Assembly: GCA_963780815.1 (NCBI GenBank)
Contig: CAWADG010000004.1
Location: forward strand, 310,001-374,000
DNA: 64,000 nt
Direction of reading: 5' to 3'
DNA from: VRUE01 sp963780815
GTDB lineage: Bacteria > Actinomycetota > Thermoleophilia > Solirubrobacterales > 70-9
The number at the start of each line of letters is the position of its first letter. The stretch's first letter is position 1. Below the pieces are notes generated by a model that worked only from the letters and a program-made list of their open reading frames with translations, was not told the origin of the DNA and ran no database searches. A program made the translations under genes and the position numbers. Shown piece by piece: positions 7,572-17,400 of this stretch.

Positions 7572-7577
7572 TAGGAT
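7572..7577 (+). promoter_or_regulatory. Candidate -10 box for a leaderless HIT transcript
   Basis: TAGGAT is followed after 7 bases (CAGGGGT) by the GTG start of the HIT gene. This is the arrangement of actinobacterial leaderless transcripts, in which the start codon is at or near the first transcribed base. No clear -35 is seen. Confidence 0.4.
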
Positions 7578-7584
7578 CAGGGGT

Positions 7585-8073
7585 GTGGCCAATTTCCGAA
7601 TCTGGGCGCCGTGGCGCCTCGCCTACGTGAAGGACGCGTCGAAGGACACCGAGGATCAGTGCATCTTCTGTGCCAAGCCCGGCGCGGATGACGATCAGGC
7701 GAACCTGATCGTCCACCGCGGCGAGCGCTGCTTCGTGATCCTCAACCTGTTCCCGTACACGAACGGCCACCTGATGGTCGCCCCCTACGAGCACATCGCC
7801 GGCCTCCAGGAGCTCTCGCCGGAGACGATCGCGGAGATGATGGCCCTGGCGCAGCGGGCGATGGCAAGGCTCGAGGAGGTCTACGACCCGCACGGCTACA
7901 ACGTCGGCATCAACCAGGGCAGGGTCGCCGGCGCCGGCGTCGAGCACCACATCCACCTCCACGTCGTGCCTCGCTGGGGCGGAGACACGAACTTCATGCC
8001 GGTGATCGCCGACACCAGGGTGATGCCGCAGACCCTCGAGCAGAGCTACGAAGCGTTGGCGGGGGCGTTTTGA
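7585..8073 (+). CDS. HIT-family hydrolase (Ap4A phosphorylase/histidine-triad type)
   Basis: 162 residues from the GTG at 7585. An ATG at 7540 would add 15 residues, but family members begin just before WAPWRLAYV. CIFC is a metal-binding pair seen in this subgroup. NLFPYTNGHLMVAPYEH and GVEHHIHLHVVPRWGGDTNF contain the histidine triad HxHxHxx with the active-site His. The protein resembles actinobacterial Ap4A-phosphorylase-like HIT proteins, which split dinucleoside polyphosphates. Its TGA overlaps the TTG start of the phosphomannomutase gene (TTGA), so the two are translationally coupled. Confidence 0.92.
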   Translation: MANFRIWAPWRLAYVKDASKDTEDQCIFCAKPGADDDQANLIVHRGERCFVILNLFPYTNGHLMVAPYEHIAGLQELSPETIAEMMALAQRAMARLEEVYDPHGYNVGINQGRVAGAGVEHHIHLHVVPRWGGDTNFMPVIADTRVMPQTLEQSYEALAGAF

Positions 8074-9440
8074 CCCTCGCGCCGCCCGCGATATTCAAGG
8101 CCTACGACATCAGGGGCGTCTACGGCGACGAGATGGACGAGACGACCGCACTCGCGATCGGCCGCGCGTTTATCCGCGTCCTCTCCCGCCTCCGGGGCAA
8201 ACCGCCCGCCGAGCTGCGGGTCGGCCTCGGCCGCGACATGCGGCAAACCGCCCCGTCGATGGCGGCCGAGGTCCGCGACGGGATGATCATCGAGGGGGCG
8301 ACGGTACTCGACGCCGGGATGGTCGCGACCGAGATGCTCTACCACCTGGTCGGCTCGCGCGATCTCGACGGCGGCGCGATGGTCACGCCCTCCCACAACC
8401 CGAAGCGATACACCGGCGTGAAGCTGCTCCGCGAGGGGGCGCTGGCGCTCTCGGGAGAAGCCGGGATCGACGAGGTCCGTCGCGAGATCGAAGCCGGCCT
8501 CGGCGAGGGGCCCGGCGGCGGCTCGCTCGAGGAGGTCGATATCTGGGACGACTTCCGCGCCAAGGCACTCTCCTTCGTCGAGCTCGAGAAGGTCAAGCCG
8601 TTGAAGGTCGTCGTCGACGGCAGCAACGGCATGGCGGGCCCGATGGTCAGGCCGATGCTGGAGCGGATGGGGCTGGACCTCAATGAGATGCACTTCGAGC
8701 CCGACGGCGAGTTCCCCGACGAGGGGCCGAACCCGCTGCTCGAGGGGAATCGGCGCCAGATCATCGACGAGGTGCGGGCGAGCGGCGCCGACCTCGGGAT
8801 CGCCTGGGACGGCGACGCCGACCGCTGCTTCTTCATCGACGGCGACGGCCACTTCTGCGACGGCGACTTCGTCTGCGCCCTGCTGGCCGTCTCGCTGCTT
8901 CGGTCCAACCCGGGGGCGCTGATCCTCTACGACCCTCGCTCGAGCCGCGCCGTGCGCGATCTCGTCGCCGCCGACGGCGGCCGCTCGGACATCTCCCGCG
9001 TCGGCCATGCCTTCTTCAAGCGGAAGATGCGGGAGGACGACGCCATCTTCGGCGGCGAGGTCTCCGGTCACTACTACTTCCACGACTTCTGGTGCGCCGA
9101 CTCGGGCACGATCCCGGCGCTCCTGATGCTGCAGCTCGTATCCACGGGGGGGCAGACCCTCGGCGAGCTGATGGCGGACTTTCGCTCGCGCTACTTCATC
9201 TCCGGCGAGATCAACTCCGAGGTCGCCGACCAGGAGGCGAAGATGGAGGAGATCGCCGAGCGCTACTCCGACGGCGAGCAGAGCCGGCTCGACGGGATCT
9301 CGGTCGACTACCCGGACTGGCACTTCAACGTCCGTCCCTCCAACACCGAGCCCCTCCTCCGCCTCACCCTCGAGTCGCTGGTTTCCGAGAAGGACATGGA
9401 GGCCAGGCGCGACGAGCTGCTCGCCCTGATCAGGTCATGA
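8070..9440 (+). CDS. manB: Phosphomannomutase/phosphoglucomutase
   Basis: 456 residues from a TTG overlapping the HIT stop. All four alpha-D-phosphohexomutase signatures are present: the phosphoserine loop TPSHNP (Ser108), the Mg-binding DGDADRCFF (about 247-255), the sugar-binding GGEVSGHYYF and the phosphate-binding RPSNTEPLLRL near the C-terminus. The usual TASHNP has Pro in place of Ala, which is also seen in other actinobacterial homologues. It interconverts mannose- or glucose-6-phosphate with the 1-phosphate and supplies GDP-mannose and NDP-glucose routes. It therefore probably serves the polysaccharide genes downstream. The stop overlaps the next ATG (ATGA). Confidence 0.93.
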   Translation: MTLAPPAIFKAYDIRGVYGDEMDETTALAIGRAFIRVLSRLRGKPPAELRVGLGRDMRQTAPSMAAEVRDGMIIEGATVLDAGMVATEMLYHLVGSRDLDGGAMVTPSHNPKRYTGVKLLREGALALSGEAGIDEVRREIEAGLGEGPGGGSLEEVDIWDDFRAKALSFVELEKVKPLKVVVDGSNGMAGPMVRPMLERMGLDLNEMHFEPDGEFPDEGPNPLLEGNRRQIIDEVRASGADLGIAWDGDADRCFFIDGDGHFCDGDFVCALLAVSLLRSNPGALILYDPRSSRAVRDLVAADGGRSDISRVGHAFFKRKMREDDAIFGGEVSGHYYFHDFWCADSGTIPALLMLQLVSTGGQTLGELMADFRSRYFISGEINSEVADQEAKMEEIAERYSDGEQSRLDGISVDYPDWHFNVRPSNTEPLLRLTLESLVSEKDMEARRDELLALIRS

Positions 9441-10441
9441 CCGAGACACCGCAGGAGGCCCTGGAGCAGGCCGCGCTGGCCGGCATCCACCGGCTCTCGA
9501 TCCCGACGCCCTTCGCCGTCGGGCGCGTCAACTGCTACTTGATCGAGGACGACCCCCTGACCCTCATCGACACCGGCCCCAACTCGGGCAAGGCGCTCGA
9601 TGAGCTCCAGCGCCAGCTCGGCGAGCGCGACCACGCGATCGACGAGCTCGAGCTGGTGATCCTCACCCACCAGCACATCGACCACCTCGGGCTGGTCGAG
9701 ATCGTCGTCGAGCACTCCGGCGCCGAGGTCGCGGCGATCGGCGTCGCCGCCGAGCGTCTCGCGAACTTCGGCGAGGACGCCGAGCGCGAGGACGAGTTCG
9801 CGGTCGATCTGATGCTTCGCAACGGGATACCGCCCGAGGTCGCCCACGCCCTCCAGAGCGTCTCCCGCAGCTTCCGCGGTTGGGGCGCCCGCGCGCAGGT
9901 GACGCGGCCGCTCGGTGACGGCGAGATGATCGAGTTCAACGACCGCAGCCTCGAAGCTCTGCACCGACCCGGCCACAGCCCGTCGGACACGGTCTTCTGG
10001 GACCGGCAGCGCCAGATCCTGATCGCCGCCGACCACCTGATCGGCCACATCTCCTCGAACCCGCTGATCGCGCGGGCACTCGACGGCTCCGATCGCCGCG
10101 AGCAGGCCCTGGTCACCTACATCGAGTCGCTGCGGAAGACGCGCGAGATGCCGGCCGACTTCGTCCTCTCCGGGCATGGCGAGCCGATCATCGACCACGT
10201 CGCCCTGATCGACGAGCGCCTCGCCAAGACCGAGCGCCGCAAGGAGAAGATCTACGAGCTGATCGCCGAGCGCCCCCGCAGCGGCTACGAGGTCGCGCAG
10301 GCGATCTGGGGCAACGTCGCCGTCACCCAGGCCTTCCTCACCCTCTCCGAGGTGATCGGCCACGCCGACCTGCTCGTCAACGAAGGGCGGGTCCGCGAAC
10401 GCGACGACGGAGAGGTGGTCCGGTATGAGGCGACCGGGTAG
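9437..10441 (+). CDS. Metallo-beta-lactamase-fold hydrolase
   Basis: 334 residues from the ATG at 9437, coupled to the mutase stop. THQHIDHLGL (His78, His80, Asp82, His83) is the dinuclear zinc motif. RPGHSPSDTVFW gives the next His, AADHLIGH the bridging Asp, and SGHGEPI the last His. The C-terminal 80 residues look like a winged-helix segment (RSGYEVAQAIWG, AFLTLSEVIGHADLLV), as in LACTB2/glyoxalase-II-like hydrolases. The substrate is probably a thioester or RNA/phosphoester, and the sequence does not decide between them. Confidence 0.88.
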   Translation: MTETPQEALEQAALAGIHRLSIPTPFAVGRVNCYLIEDDPLTLIDTGPNSGKALDELQRQLGERDHAIDELELVILTHQHIDHLGLVEIVVEHSGAEVAAIGVAAERLANFGEDAEREDEFAVDLMLRNGIPPEVAHALQSVSRSFRGWGARAQVTRPLGDGEMIEFNDRSLEALHRPGHSPSDTVFWDRQRQILIAADHLIGHISSNPLIARALDGSDRREQALVTYIESLRKTREMPADFVLSGHGEPIIDHVALIDERLAKTERRKEKIYELIAERPRSGYEVAQAIWGNVAVTQAFLTLSEVIGHADLLVNEGRVRERDDGEVVRYEATG

Positions 10442-10470
10442 GCGCTCCGGCAAGAAGCGATCCTTGCCAG

Positions 10471-10488
10471 GGCAGTCCGTAGACTGCC
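10471..10488 (+). promoter_or_regulatory. Hairpin and TAGACT box just before a secreted-protein start
   Basis: GGCAGTC-CGTA-GACTGCC forms a perfect 7-bp hairpin with a 4-base loop, 5 bases before the ATG at 10494. TAGACT (10480-10485) lies inside it with 8 bases to the ATG, so the element could instead be a -10 box of a leaderless promoter overlaid on an operator-like repeat. Confidence 0.35.
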
Positions 10489-10493
10489 GACCG

Positions 10494-11141
10494 ATGGGCC
10501 GGCTTCGTCCACGCCTCACTTATGCCAACGTCATGGCGACGATCGCCGTCTTCATCGCCCTGGGCGGTGCTTCCTACGCGGCGCTGAAGCTGCCCAAGAA
10601 CAGCGTAGGAGCCAAGCAGCTGAAGAAGAACTCGGTCACGACGGCGAAGATCAAGAACCAGGCGGTCACCGCCGCCAAGGTCAAGAGCGGCTCCCTGACA
10701 GGCGCGCAGGTCAACGCCTCGACCCTGGGCACGGTGCCGAACGCGGCCCATGCCGGGAGCGCCGACGTCGCCAACTCCCTGCCCCCGCCCGAACGCTGGC
10801 ACGCGGTCGGCGGCCCGGGTGAGCCGCAGTTCCAGAATGGATGCCACAACGCCGGGCTTCCCGACACGGCGAGCGTCCGGTTCTACAAGGACCAGATCGG
10901 CATCGTCCACCTCGAGGGCAGCTACCGCGACTGCTCGACCGAAGGTGCCAATGCATTTCAGCTGCCCCCCGGATATCTCCCGCGGCCGGATCTGAACTTC
11001 TCGCTGCCGCAAGAAGTGGAAGTAGGTGTCGTCCTGGTCCATGGCAGCGCCCCCAGCCTTCCCACGAGCGATGTCGGAGCCGTCAGCTGTCCGGTCGTGC
11101 TCTGCATCCTCGACGGAATCACCTTTCGCGCCGAATCCTGA
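10494..11141 (+). CDS. Secreted protein of a family typical of Thermoleophilia
   Basis: 215 residues from the ATG at 10494; an upstream start at 10425 inside the hydrolase gene is less likely. The N-terminus RLRPRLTYANVMATIAVFIA is a membrane-targeting segment that I recognise as recurrent in secreted proteins of Solirubrobacterales. It is followed by short degenerate repeats of the form NSVGAKQLKKNSVTTAKIKN. The C-terminal half is a beta-rich domain with four or five cysteines (CHN, CST, SCPVVLC), probably disulfide-bonded outside the cell. The function is unknown. Confidence 0.8.
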   Translation: MGRLRPRLTYANVMATIAVFIALGGASYAALKLPKNSVGAKQLKKNSVTTAKIKNQAVTAAKVKSGSLTGAQVNASTLGTVPNAAHAGSADVANSLPPPERWHAVGGPGEPQFQNGCHNAGLPDTASVRFYKDQIGIVHLEGSYRDCSTEGANAFQLPPGYLPRPDLNFSLPQEVEVGVVLVHGSAPSLPTSDVGAVSCPVVLCILDGITFRAES

Positions 11142-11154
11142 AGCGCCGCTGAAG

Positions 11155-12129
11155 ATGTCCCGATTCGGCTCCAGAAGGCCAGGCAGGCGGGGCAAGAAAC
11201 GGATGCTGATCATCGTCAACCCGTACGCGACGACGGTCTCGAACCGGCTCAAGAACCTCGTCGTCTATGCCCTGCAGGGGCAGTTCGAGGTCGAGACAGT
11301 CTCGACCGAGGCCCAGAACCACGCGACCGAGATCGGCCGCGAGGTCCGCGACCACGGCTACGACATCGTCGTCGCCTTCGGCGGCGACGGGACCCTGAAC
11401 GAGGTCGCGAACGGCCTTGCCGGGACCGAGGTGCCGGTCTCGGTCCTGCCCGGCGGCTCGACCAACGTCGTCTGCCGGACGCTCGGCATACCGAACGACG
11501 TCGTCGACGCGACCGAGCACCTCCTCACCCTCGCCGAGGAGTGGGCGCCCCGCAAGATCGACCTCGGCAGGGTCGACGACCGTCGCTTCGTGTTCGCCTG
11601 CGGGGTCGGGATCGACGCCACGGTCGTGAAGCGGGTCGACGCCCATCCCGGGATGAAGTCGAAGGCCGGTCCCTACTACTACACATGGGCGGCTCTCTCG
11701 GCCTTCTACCGCGAGTTCCTCCTCAATCCCGTCCACATCGAGGTCGACGTCGCCGGCAGGACGGTCGAGGGCGTCACCGCGCTCGCCCAGAACTCGGATC
11801 CCTTCACCTACTTCGCGAGCCGGCCGCTGCGCGTATGCGAGGGGATGGAGATCGACGACGGGACCCTCTCGCTCGGGGTGCTGAAGCGCGCCGCACAGCG
11901 CGACATGCCGACCCTGATCACCCGCCTCTTCAGCGAGAAGCGCCCCGCCGCCCGCCACCGCCAGATCGAGCATTTCGAGGACGTGACCGAGGCCAGGATC
12001 CGCTCCACGTCGACCACCAGGGATGGGGCGGCCCGGCCGTTCCCAGTTCAGGTCGACGGCGACTACATCGGCGAGCGGGTCGAGGTATCGCTCGGGGTCG
12101 AGCCGGGCGCGCTCACCGTGGTGGCCTAG
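11155..12129 (+). CDS. Diacylglycerol kinase/YegS-like lipid kinase
   Basis: 324 residues from the ATG at 11155. RMLIIVNPYA opens the DAGK catalytic fold, FGGDGTLNEVANGL (about 75-88) is the nucleotide-binding loop, and LPGGSTNVVCRTLG (about 98-111) is the second signature. A C-terminal beta-sandwich ends with VQVDGDYIGE. These features place it in the DAGK/sphingosine-kinase/YegS superfamily, which phosphorylates lipid hydroxyls at the membrane. The natural lipid is unknown. It begins 13 bases after the secreted protein and overlaps convergently with the acyltransferase by 17 bp. Confidence 0.9.
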   Translation: MSRFGSRRPGRRGKKRMLIIVNPYATTVSNRLKNLVVYALQGQFEVETVSTEAQNHATEIGREVRDHGYDIVVAFGGDGTLNEVANGLAGTEVPVSVLPGGSTNVVCRTLGIPNDVVDATEHLLTLAEEWAPRKIDLGRVDDRRFVFACGVGIDATVVKRVDAHPGMKSKAGPYYYTWAALSAFYREFLLNPVHIEVDVAGRTVEGVTALAQNSDPFTYFASRPLRVCEGMEIDDGTLSLGVLKRAAQRDMPTLITRLFSEKRPAARHRQIEHFEDVTEARIRSTSTTRDGAARPFPVQVDGDYIGERVEVSLGVEPGALTVVA

Positions 12130-12607
12130 CCGGATTGCCGACGACGGTCTCCCCCGGGGCGACGTCCCTCGTCACCACCGCGCCGGCGCCGATTGTCGCT
12201 CCGCGTCCGATCGTCAGGCCGCCGAGAATCGTTGCGCCCGATCCGATCGAGGCACCGCGCTCGACCGTCGTGCGAAGTAGCTCCCAGTCGGCCTCGGTCT
12301 GCAGGCTGCCGTCGGCGTCGGTGGCGCGCGGGCGACGGTCGTTGACGAAGGTGACCCCGTGGCCGACGAACACCTCGTCCTCGATCGTGACGCCGTCGCA
12401 GATGAAGCTGTGGCTCTGGATCTTGCATGCGGCGCCGATCACGGTGCCGCGCTGCACCTCGACGAAGGTACCGATCCTGGTCCGGTCCCCGATCCGGCAC
12501 CCGTAGAGGTTGGTGAATGAGTGGACCAAGACGCCCTCGCCGAACTCGACATCTTCGATCAGCCGATGCGGTGCCTCGTTGGCCGGTGACCTAGTCGCGG
12601 TGGGCAT
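12113..12607 (-). CDS. Hexapeptide-repeat sugar N-acyltransferase
   Basis: 164 residues from the ATG at 12607. Successive isoleucine-patch hexapeptides (IGDRTRIGTFVEVQ, VTIEDEVFVGHGV, ASIGSGATILGGLTIGRGATIGAGAVV) form a left-handed beta-helix, and GNPARPPR ends the protein. The NDRRPRATDADG insert and size match the acyltransferases that modify 3- or 4-amino-6-deoxy sugars on dTDP (QdtC/FdtC-like). The gene overlaps the 3' end of a DegT/DnrJ aminotransferase, which would provide the amino group. The exact sugar is not determined. Confidence 0.85.
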   Translation of the reverse strand: MPTATRSPANEAPHRLIEDVEFGEGVLVHSFTNLYGCRIGDRTRIGTFVEVQRGTVIGAACKIQSHSFICDGVTIEDEVFVGHGVTFVNDRRPRATDADGSLQTEADWELLRTTVERGASIGSGATILGGLTIGRGATIGAGAVVTRDVAPGETVVGNPARPPR

Positions 12608-13761
12608 CGAACTCGCCGACGACGGTCGCGATTCGATCGATCTCCTGCTCGCTGATGGTGGGGAAGATCGGCAGCGAGCAGCTTTCGCCGGCGAGCCGCT
12701 CGGCAACCGGCAGGTCTCCGGCGATGAAGCCAAGGTTCGCGTATGCGGGCTGGAGGTGGATCGGCCGCGGATAGTGGATCGCGTGGGCGATCTCCGGCGT
12801 CGGTCAGGTGACTCCGGAAGGCGTGGCGGACAGGGGTGCGGACGACGAAGAGATGGAAAACGTGATCGCCGTCGACTGCCGTTGGCGCCGGCGGGGTGAC
12901 GGCGGTCTCGGCCAGGGCCTCGCAAAGCGCCGCACCCGCGGCGCGCCTGGCGTGGTTGGCCTCGTCCAGCCGGGCCAGCTTGACCCGGAGAATCGCGGCC
13001 TGCAGGGCGTCCAGGCGGTCGGTTGTCGCCGGCATCTCGTGATAGTGGCGAGTCAACTCCCCGTGGGAGCGCAGTTTGCGAACCCTGTCGGCGAGCTTGG
13101 GATCTGATGTCACCACCGCCCCACCATCCCCCCAGGCACCGAGGTTCTTGGTCGGGTAGAAGCTGAAGCACCCCGCGTCTCCCAGCGAGCCTGCCGGACG
13201 GCCCCTGGAGAGCGAGCCATGGGCCTGGCAGGCGTCCTCGATCACGAGGATTCCACGGTCTCGGCAAAGAGAGAGGAGGGGATCCATCTCGACCGTTCGG
13301 CCGTAGAGGTGAACCGGTATCACACATCGCGTCCGGGGAGTGATCGCGGCCTCGACGATCTCGGCCGTGACCAGTGCCGTCTCTGGATCCACGTCCACCG
13401 GGCGTGGCGTGGCTCCGACCGCACTGACCGCCTCGGCGGTGGCGATGAAGCTATTGGTGGGAACGATGACCTCGTCACCCCGGCCAACTCCAAACCCGCG
13501 GAGGGCCAGCTCGAGTGCGGCGGTGCCGGAGGACACCCCCACCGCGTGCTCGGTACCGCACCACTCAGCGAACGCGCGCTCGAACTCCGCCACCTCCGAT
13601 CCCAGGGTGAAGGCGGCACGGGAGCTGACGTCCTCGACGACTTGAAGCAGTTCATTGTGGAGCTCGGGGTCGGCGTTGTCGAGGCGGGTGAACGGCACGG
13701 CGGCGGAGGCACGGCCGTTGGCGCTATGCGCCAGGACCGCGGCCTGTGCCCCGCCGCTCAT
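12591..13761 (-). CDS. DegT/DnrJ/EryC1-type sugar aminotransferase (one frameshift)
   Basis: It starts at the ATG at 13761 (overlapping the LuxR stop as ATGA) and ends at the TAG at 12591, after one frame change near 12800. The N-terminal frame carries GVSSGTAALELALRG, EDACQAHGS and the PLP lysine in FSFYPTKNLGAWGDGG. The C-terminal frame reads AIHYPRPIHLQPAYANLGF and SLPIFPTISEQEIDRI, the normal end of this family. The length across the join is about 390 codons, as expected. Such enzymes aminate 3- or 4-keto-6-deoxy nucleotide sugars. The next gene is the acyltransferase, so the pair probably makes an N-acylated amino sugar. Confidence 0.88.
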
Positions 13762-14417
13762 GCCGTCGCCCGTTCCGGCGGCTCCCCGTTCGTGGCGAGG
13801 GCCACCGCCTCCCCAAGGGCGGGGTCCCCGTCGGCGAAGGCCGCTGCGACCTCCTTGCGGGAACGAACGCCGAACTTGGTGAAGATCGATGAGAGGTGAC
13901 TCTTGATCGTGCTTTCCGCAAGGAACAGGTGCTCGGCAATCTCGGCGTTCGTCAAGCCGCTTCGCACCAACGCCAAGACCTCGCTCTCCCGATGCGAGAG
14001 CACCGGTTTCTCGACGCCTGCGAGGAACTTGCGTGGAATCGCGGATTGGCCGATCGATACGGCTCGCACAGTGGTCGGAAGGGTCCGCTCCAGCTCGGGG
14101 TCGAAGACGAGGGCGTCGGCGCCGGCGTCGAGCGCCCGGCGCACACCGGTGCCGGTGGTCGGCGGTGAGATGACGACTATGGCCGGATCGGGTGCGTCCC
14201 GGCGGAGGCGACGGAGCGCCGCCATCTCGCGTGGCTTGTCGACATCGCATACGAGAACGACGATCGTGGAGGTGTCGAGCTCGAGCGCGATGACTTCCAC
14301 CGGGTCATCGACGCAGTCCTGGATCGGGAGGGTGTCGCCCCCCAGGGCCCGCTCGATTCGACCGTGCGACTCGACGCAATCTGCGCAGACGATGATGGCC
14401 AGTTCAGCCGGGGTCAT
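13758..14417 (-). CDS. LuxR-type DNA-binding regulator with receiver-like domain
   Basis: 219 residues from the ATG at 14417, preceded by GGGGG; an ATG at 14453 lacks an RBS. The C-terminal 65 residues are a GerE/LuxR helix-turn-helix (LSHRESEVLALVRSGLTNAE, ESTIKSHLSSIFTKFGVRSR). The N-terminal 125 residues read like a response-regulator receiver: VVLVCDVD could hold the acceptor Asp and ALDAGADALVFD is typical. The switch Lys usually found before helix 5 is not evident (ISPPTTGTG), so phosphorylation is doubtful. It sits between the giant secreted protein gene and an aminotransferase, overlapping the latter, and is a candidate regulator of this cluster. Confidence 0.85.
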   Translation of the reverse strand: MTPAELAIIVCADCVESHGRIERALGGDTLPIQDCVDDPVEVIALELDTSTIVVLVCDVDKPREMAALRRLRRDAPDPAIVVISPPTTGTGVRRALDAGADALVFDPELERTLPTTVRAVSIGQSAIPRKFLAGVEKPVLSHRESEVLALVRSGLTNAEIAEHLFLAESTIKSHLSSIFTKFGVRSRKEVAAAFADGDPALGEAVALATNGEPPERATA

Positions 14418-14491
14418 GGATCCCCCGACTCGCCGTTCGGTCTCGGCTTTCATATCGATAGAACGAATGTCGAGTCCTCCATCTTGCGTGC

Positions 14492-17400
14492 CTAGGGCGC
14501 CTGATTTCGGTTTTTGTGCCTGCCAGATGGCCGCTTGACGAGCTTCACTTCGAGCTTCCAGGTCGTGGTCGAGCCGTCGAGCGCGATGAAGCTGACGTTG
14601 ATGCGGACCCTCAGCCTGTGCTGCTCGCGGAGGAGGCGTTTGCCGGTCAGGGTCAGCCTGATCGGTACCTTCACCTCGCCTGCGCCCGCCACGCTGGTGG
14701 TTGCCGGCTTGATGCTGCGTCTGTCGCAGCCGAACCTGTTTCATCTTTGCCGCTCGTCTTCGCATTGCTCTTCTGACCGGGTTGCGCGATTCCCGGACCG
14801 GTGCCGCGCGGGTCGAGAAGTGACCGGGGCTCGTGACCCTGAAGATGAGGAGCGCCGTTCCCGATCTTCGTATTGGTGACCACGCGGATGAATTGAGCCT
14901 CGTCCGCGGGTGGTGTGGGGCCCGGTGCCGGTGGGCGGGGCCGGCTGGTTCGGTTCGGTTGAGGGAGACGTGTCGACTGCTCCATTCGAACTGCGCCGGC
15001 GTGGAGTCAGTGTTGTTGCGGCGTCCTTGGCCCGTACTTCGAAGCTGTGCGTGCCGTCGGCGAGGCTTGAGTATTTGAGCGGCGAGCTGCACCGCCCAGG
15101 CGCCGGAGTCGAGGCGACATTCGAACGCCGTGACGCCGGAGCCGGACCCGTCGGACCCGGTGAAGGAGAACTCGGCGTTGCCTTGGAGTCCGACTGCGCG
15201 GGCGGGTGATCGGTGATCGAAGTATCGGGTGCGATGAATCCTCGACATAGCGAGGGCATGTGAGCAGGAGGACGTGATTCGGCGCCGGACGTGGCGGTGG
15301 CGCTGAAGCTGGTGGTCGAGTTGTCGGCGACGCTCACGGTCAGACCGGTGGCCAGGCTCGAGGCTGGGAAGGTGGCAACGACGTGCCGGAGCAGTTGGCG
15401 CCGGCGTAGAGCCGGACGGTCGTTCCGGACGGCGCCGAGCCGACGATCTTCGGGGAGTTGTCGTTCGCCGGGGACGCCGGCACCAGGTCGGTCAGGCTGG
15501 GCGCGTCGGGAGCGGTGGCCTCGACACTGAAGTCGCGGGTCGGCGACACCCGGGTTCCCTGCCGCATCGGCGGTGCGGACTCGGAACGTGTAGGGGCCGT
15601 CAGCGAGGGGCGAGGACGGCGTGTGGGTCCCAATGCCCGAACACGGCCCGAAGCTCGGTGAGCCGGTGTCGATTGAGCATTCGAAGGCCAAGCCGGGCTC
15701 GGAGCTGAAGGTGAAGGTTGGTGTCGCGTCGTTGGTTACACCGGACGGCCCGGAATCGATGCTGACCACCGGAGGCGTGGTGTCGACCGTCCAGGTGGAA
15801 CTGGCAGGCGTGGCCTCGATGTTGCCGGCCTGGTCGATCGCGCGGACTTCGAATGTGTGAGAGCCGTCGATGAGCGAGGAGTAGCTCTTCGGCGAGGAGC
15901 AGCTCCCCCAGTCCGCCGCTTCGCTCGAGTCGATTCGGCACTGGAAGGAGGCGACGCCGGAGCCGCCGGTATCGGTGCCCGAGAACCCGAAGCTGGCCGA
16001 CGAGCTGCCGCTCTGCCCTGACGGGCCGGTGTCTATCTGAGTTTCGGGAGCGGTCGAGTCCTCGACGTAGGTGAGCGCGGCGGAGCACGGCGAGGGATTA
16101 CCGATGCTCGAGGTCGTCGTTGCCCGGAAACGGGTCAGAGAATCGTCGGAGACGGACACGCTGATGCCCGCCGCGAGTTCGGCTGCCGTCCCCGTTGCCA
16201 GCGGATCGCCTGAGCAGTCGTTAGTGATGAAGAGGCGAACGGTGGAGCCTGCTTCAGCCGAGCCGAAGATCTCGGGCGAGTTGTTGTTGGCCGGCGAGGC
16301 CGGAACGGTTGCCGTCAGTTCCGGCGCGTCCGGCGCAGCCGTGTCCAACGTGAAGTTCTGGGTTGCCGAACCGGGGTTCCCCGCAGCATCGGTTGCGCGC
16401 ACCCGGAACGTGTAAGGGCCGTCCGCGAGAGGGGTGGCGGGTGTGTGCGTTCCGTTGCCCGAGCACGCCCCATAATCGGGAGTCCCGGTGTCGATCGAGC
16501 ATTCGAAGCTCGCCCCCGGCTCGGAGCTGAAGGTGAAGGTCGGTGTCGGGTCGTTGGTGAGGCCCGAGGGGCCGGAGTCGATGCTCACCACCGGCGCTGT
16601 GGTGTCTACCGTCCAGCTGAAGGACGCCGGCGTCCCGTCGGTGTTGGCGGCCTGGTCGATCGCTCTCACTTCGAAGGAGTGGCTGCCGTCGGCAAGACCG
16701 GTATAGCTCTTCGGCGAGGAGCAACTTGCCCAGGCCGCCGCTTGGGTCGAATCGATCCGGCACTGGAACGACGCAACGCCGGAGCCGGTACCGTCGTCAC
16801 CGTTGAATTTGAATTCGGCGGCGCCGGAGGCGACGAGAGCGGCCGGATTCTGGGTGATCGTCGTGTTCGGCGCGGTGGTGTCAACCGTCCACGTGAAGGA
16901 CGCCGGAGAAGCGTCGGTGTTCCCCGCCTGGTCGATCGCGCGGACTTCGAATTTGTGGGAGCCGTCGGCGAGCGCCGAGTAGCTCTTCGGCGAGGAGCAG
17001 GCAACCCAGGCCGCCGCTTCGCTCGAATCGAGGCGACACTGGAAGGATGCGACGCCGGTTCCGGTCCCATCGTCGCCGTTGAATTTGAATTCGGCAGCGG
17101 CCGAGCCGACCAGAGCAGCCGGATTCTGGGTGATCGTCGTGTTCGGGGCGGTGGTGTCGACGGTCCAGCTGAACGAGGCCGGAGTGGCATCCGTGTTGCC
17201 GGAATGGTCGATCGCCCTGACTTCGAATTTGTGGCTGCCGGCGGCGAGCGCCGAGTAGCTCTTCGGCGAGGCGCAGGCTGCCCAGGCCGCGGCTTCGCTC
17301 GAGTCGAGGCGGCATTGGAACGACGCCACGCCCGAGCCGCCGGTGTCGGTGCCGGAGAAGGAGAAGCTTGCGGTGGCGCTGCTGCTCAATGCCTGCGGGC

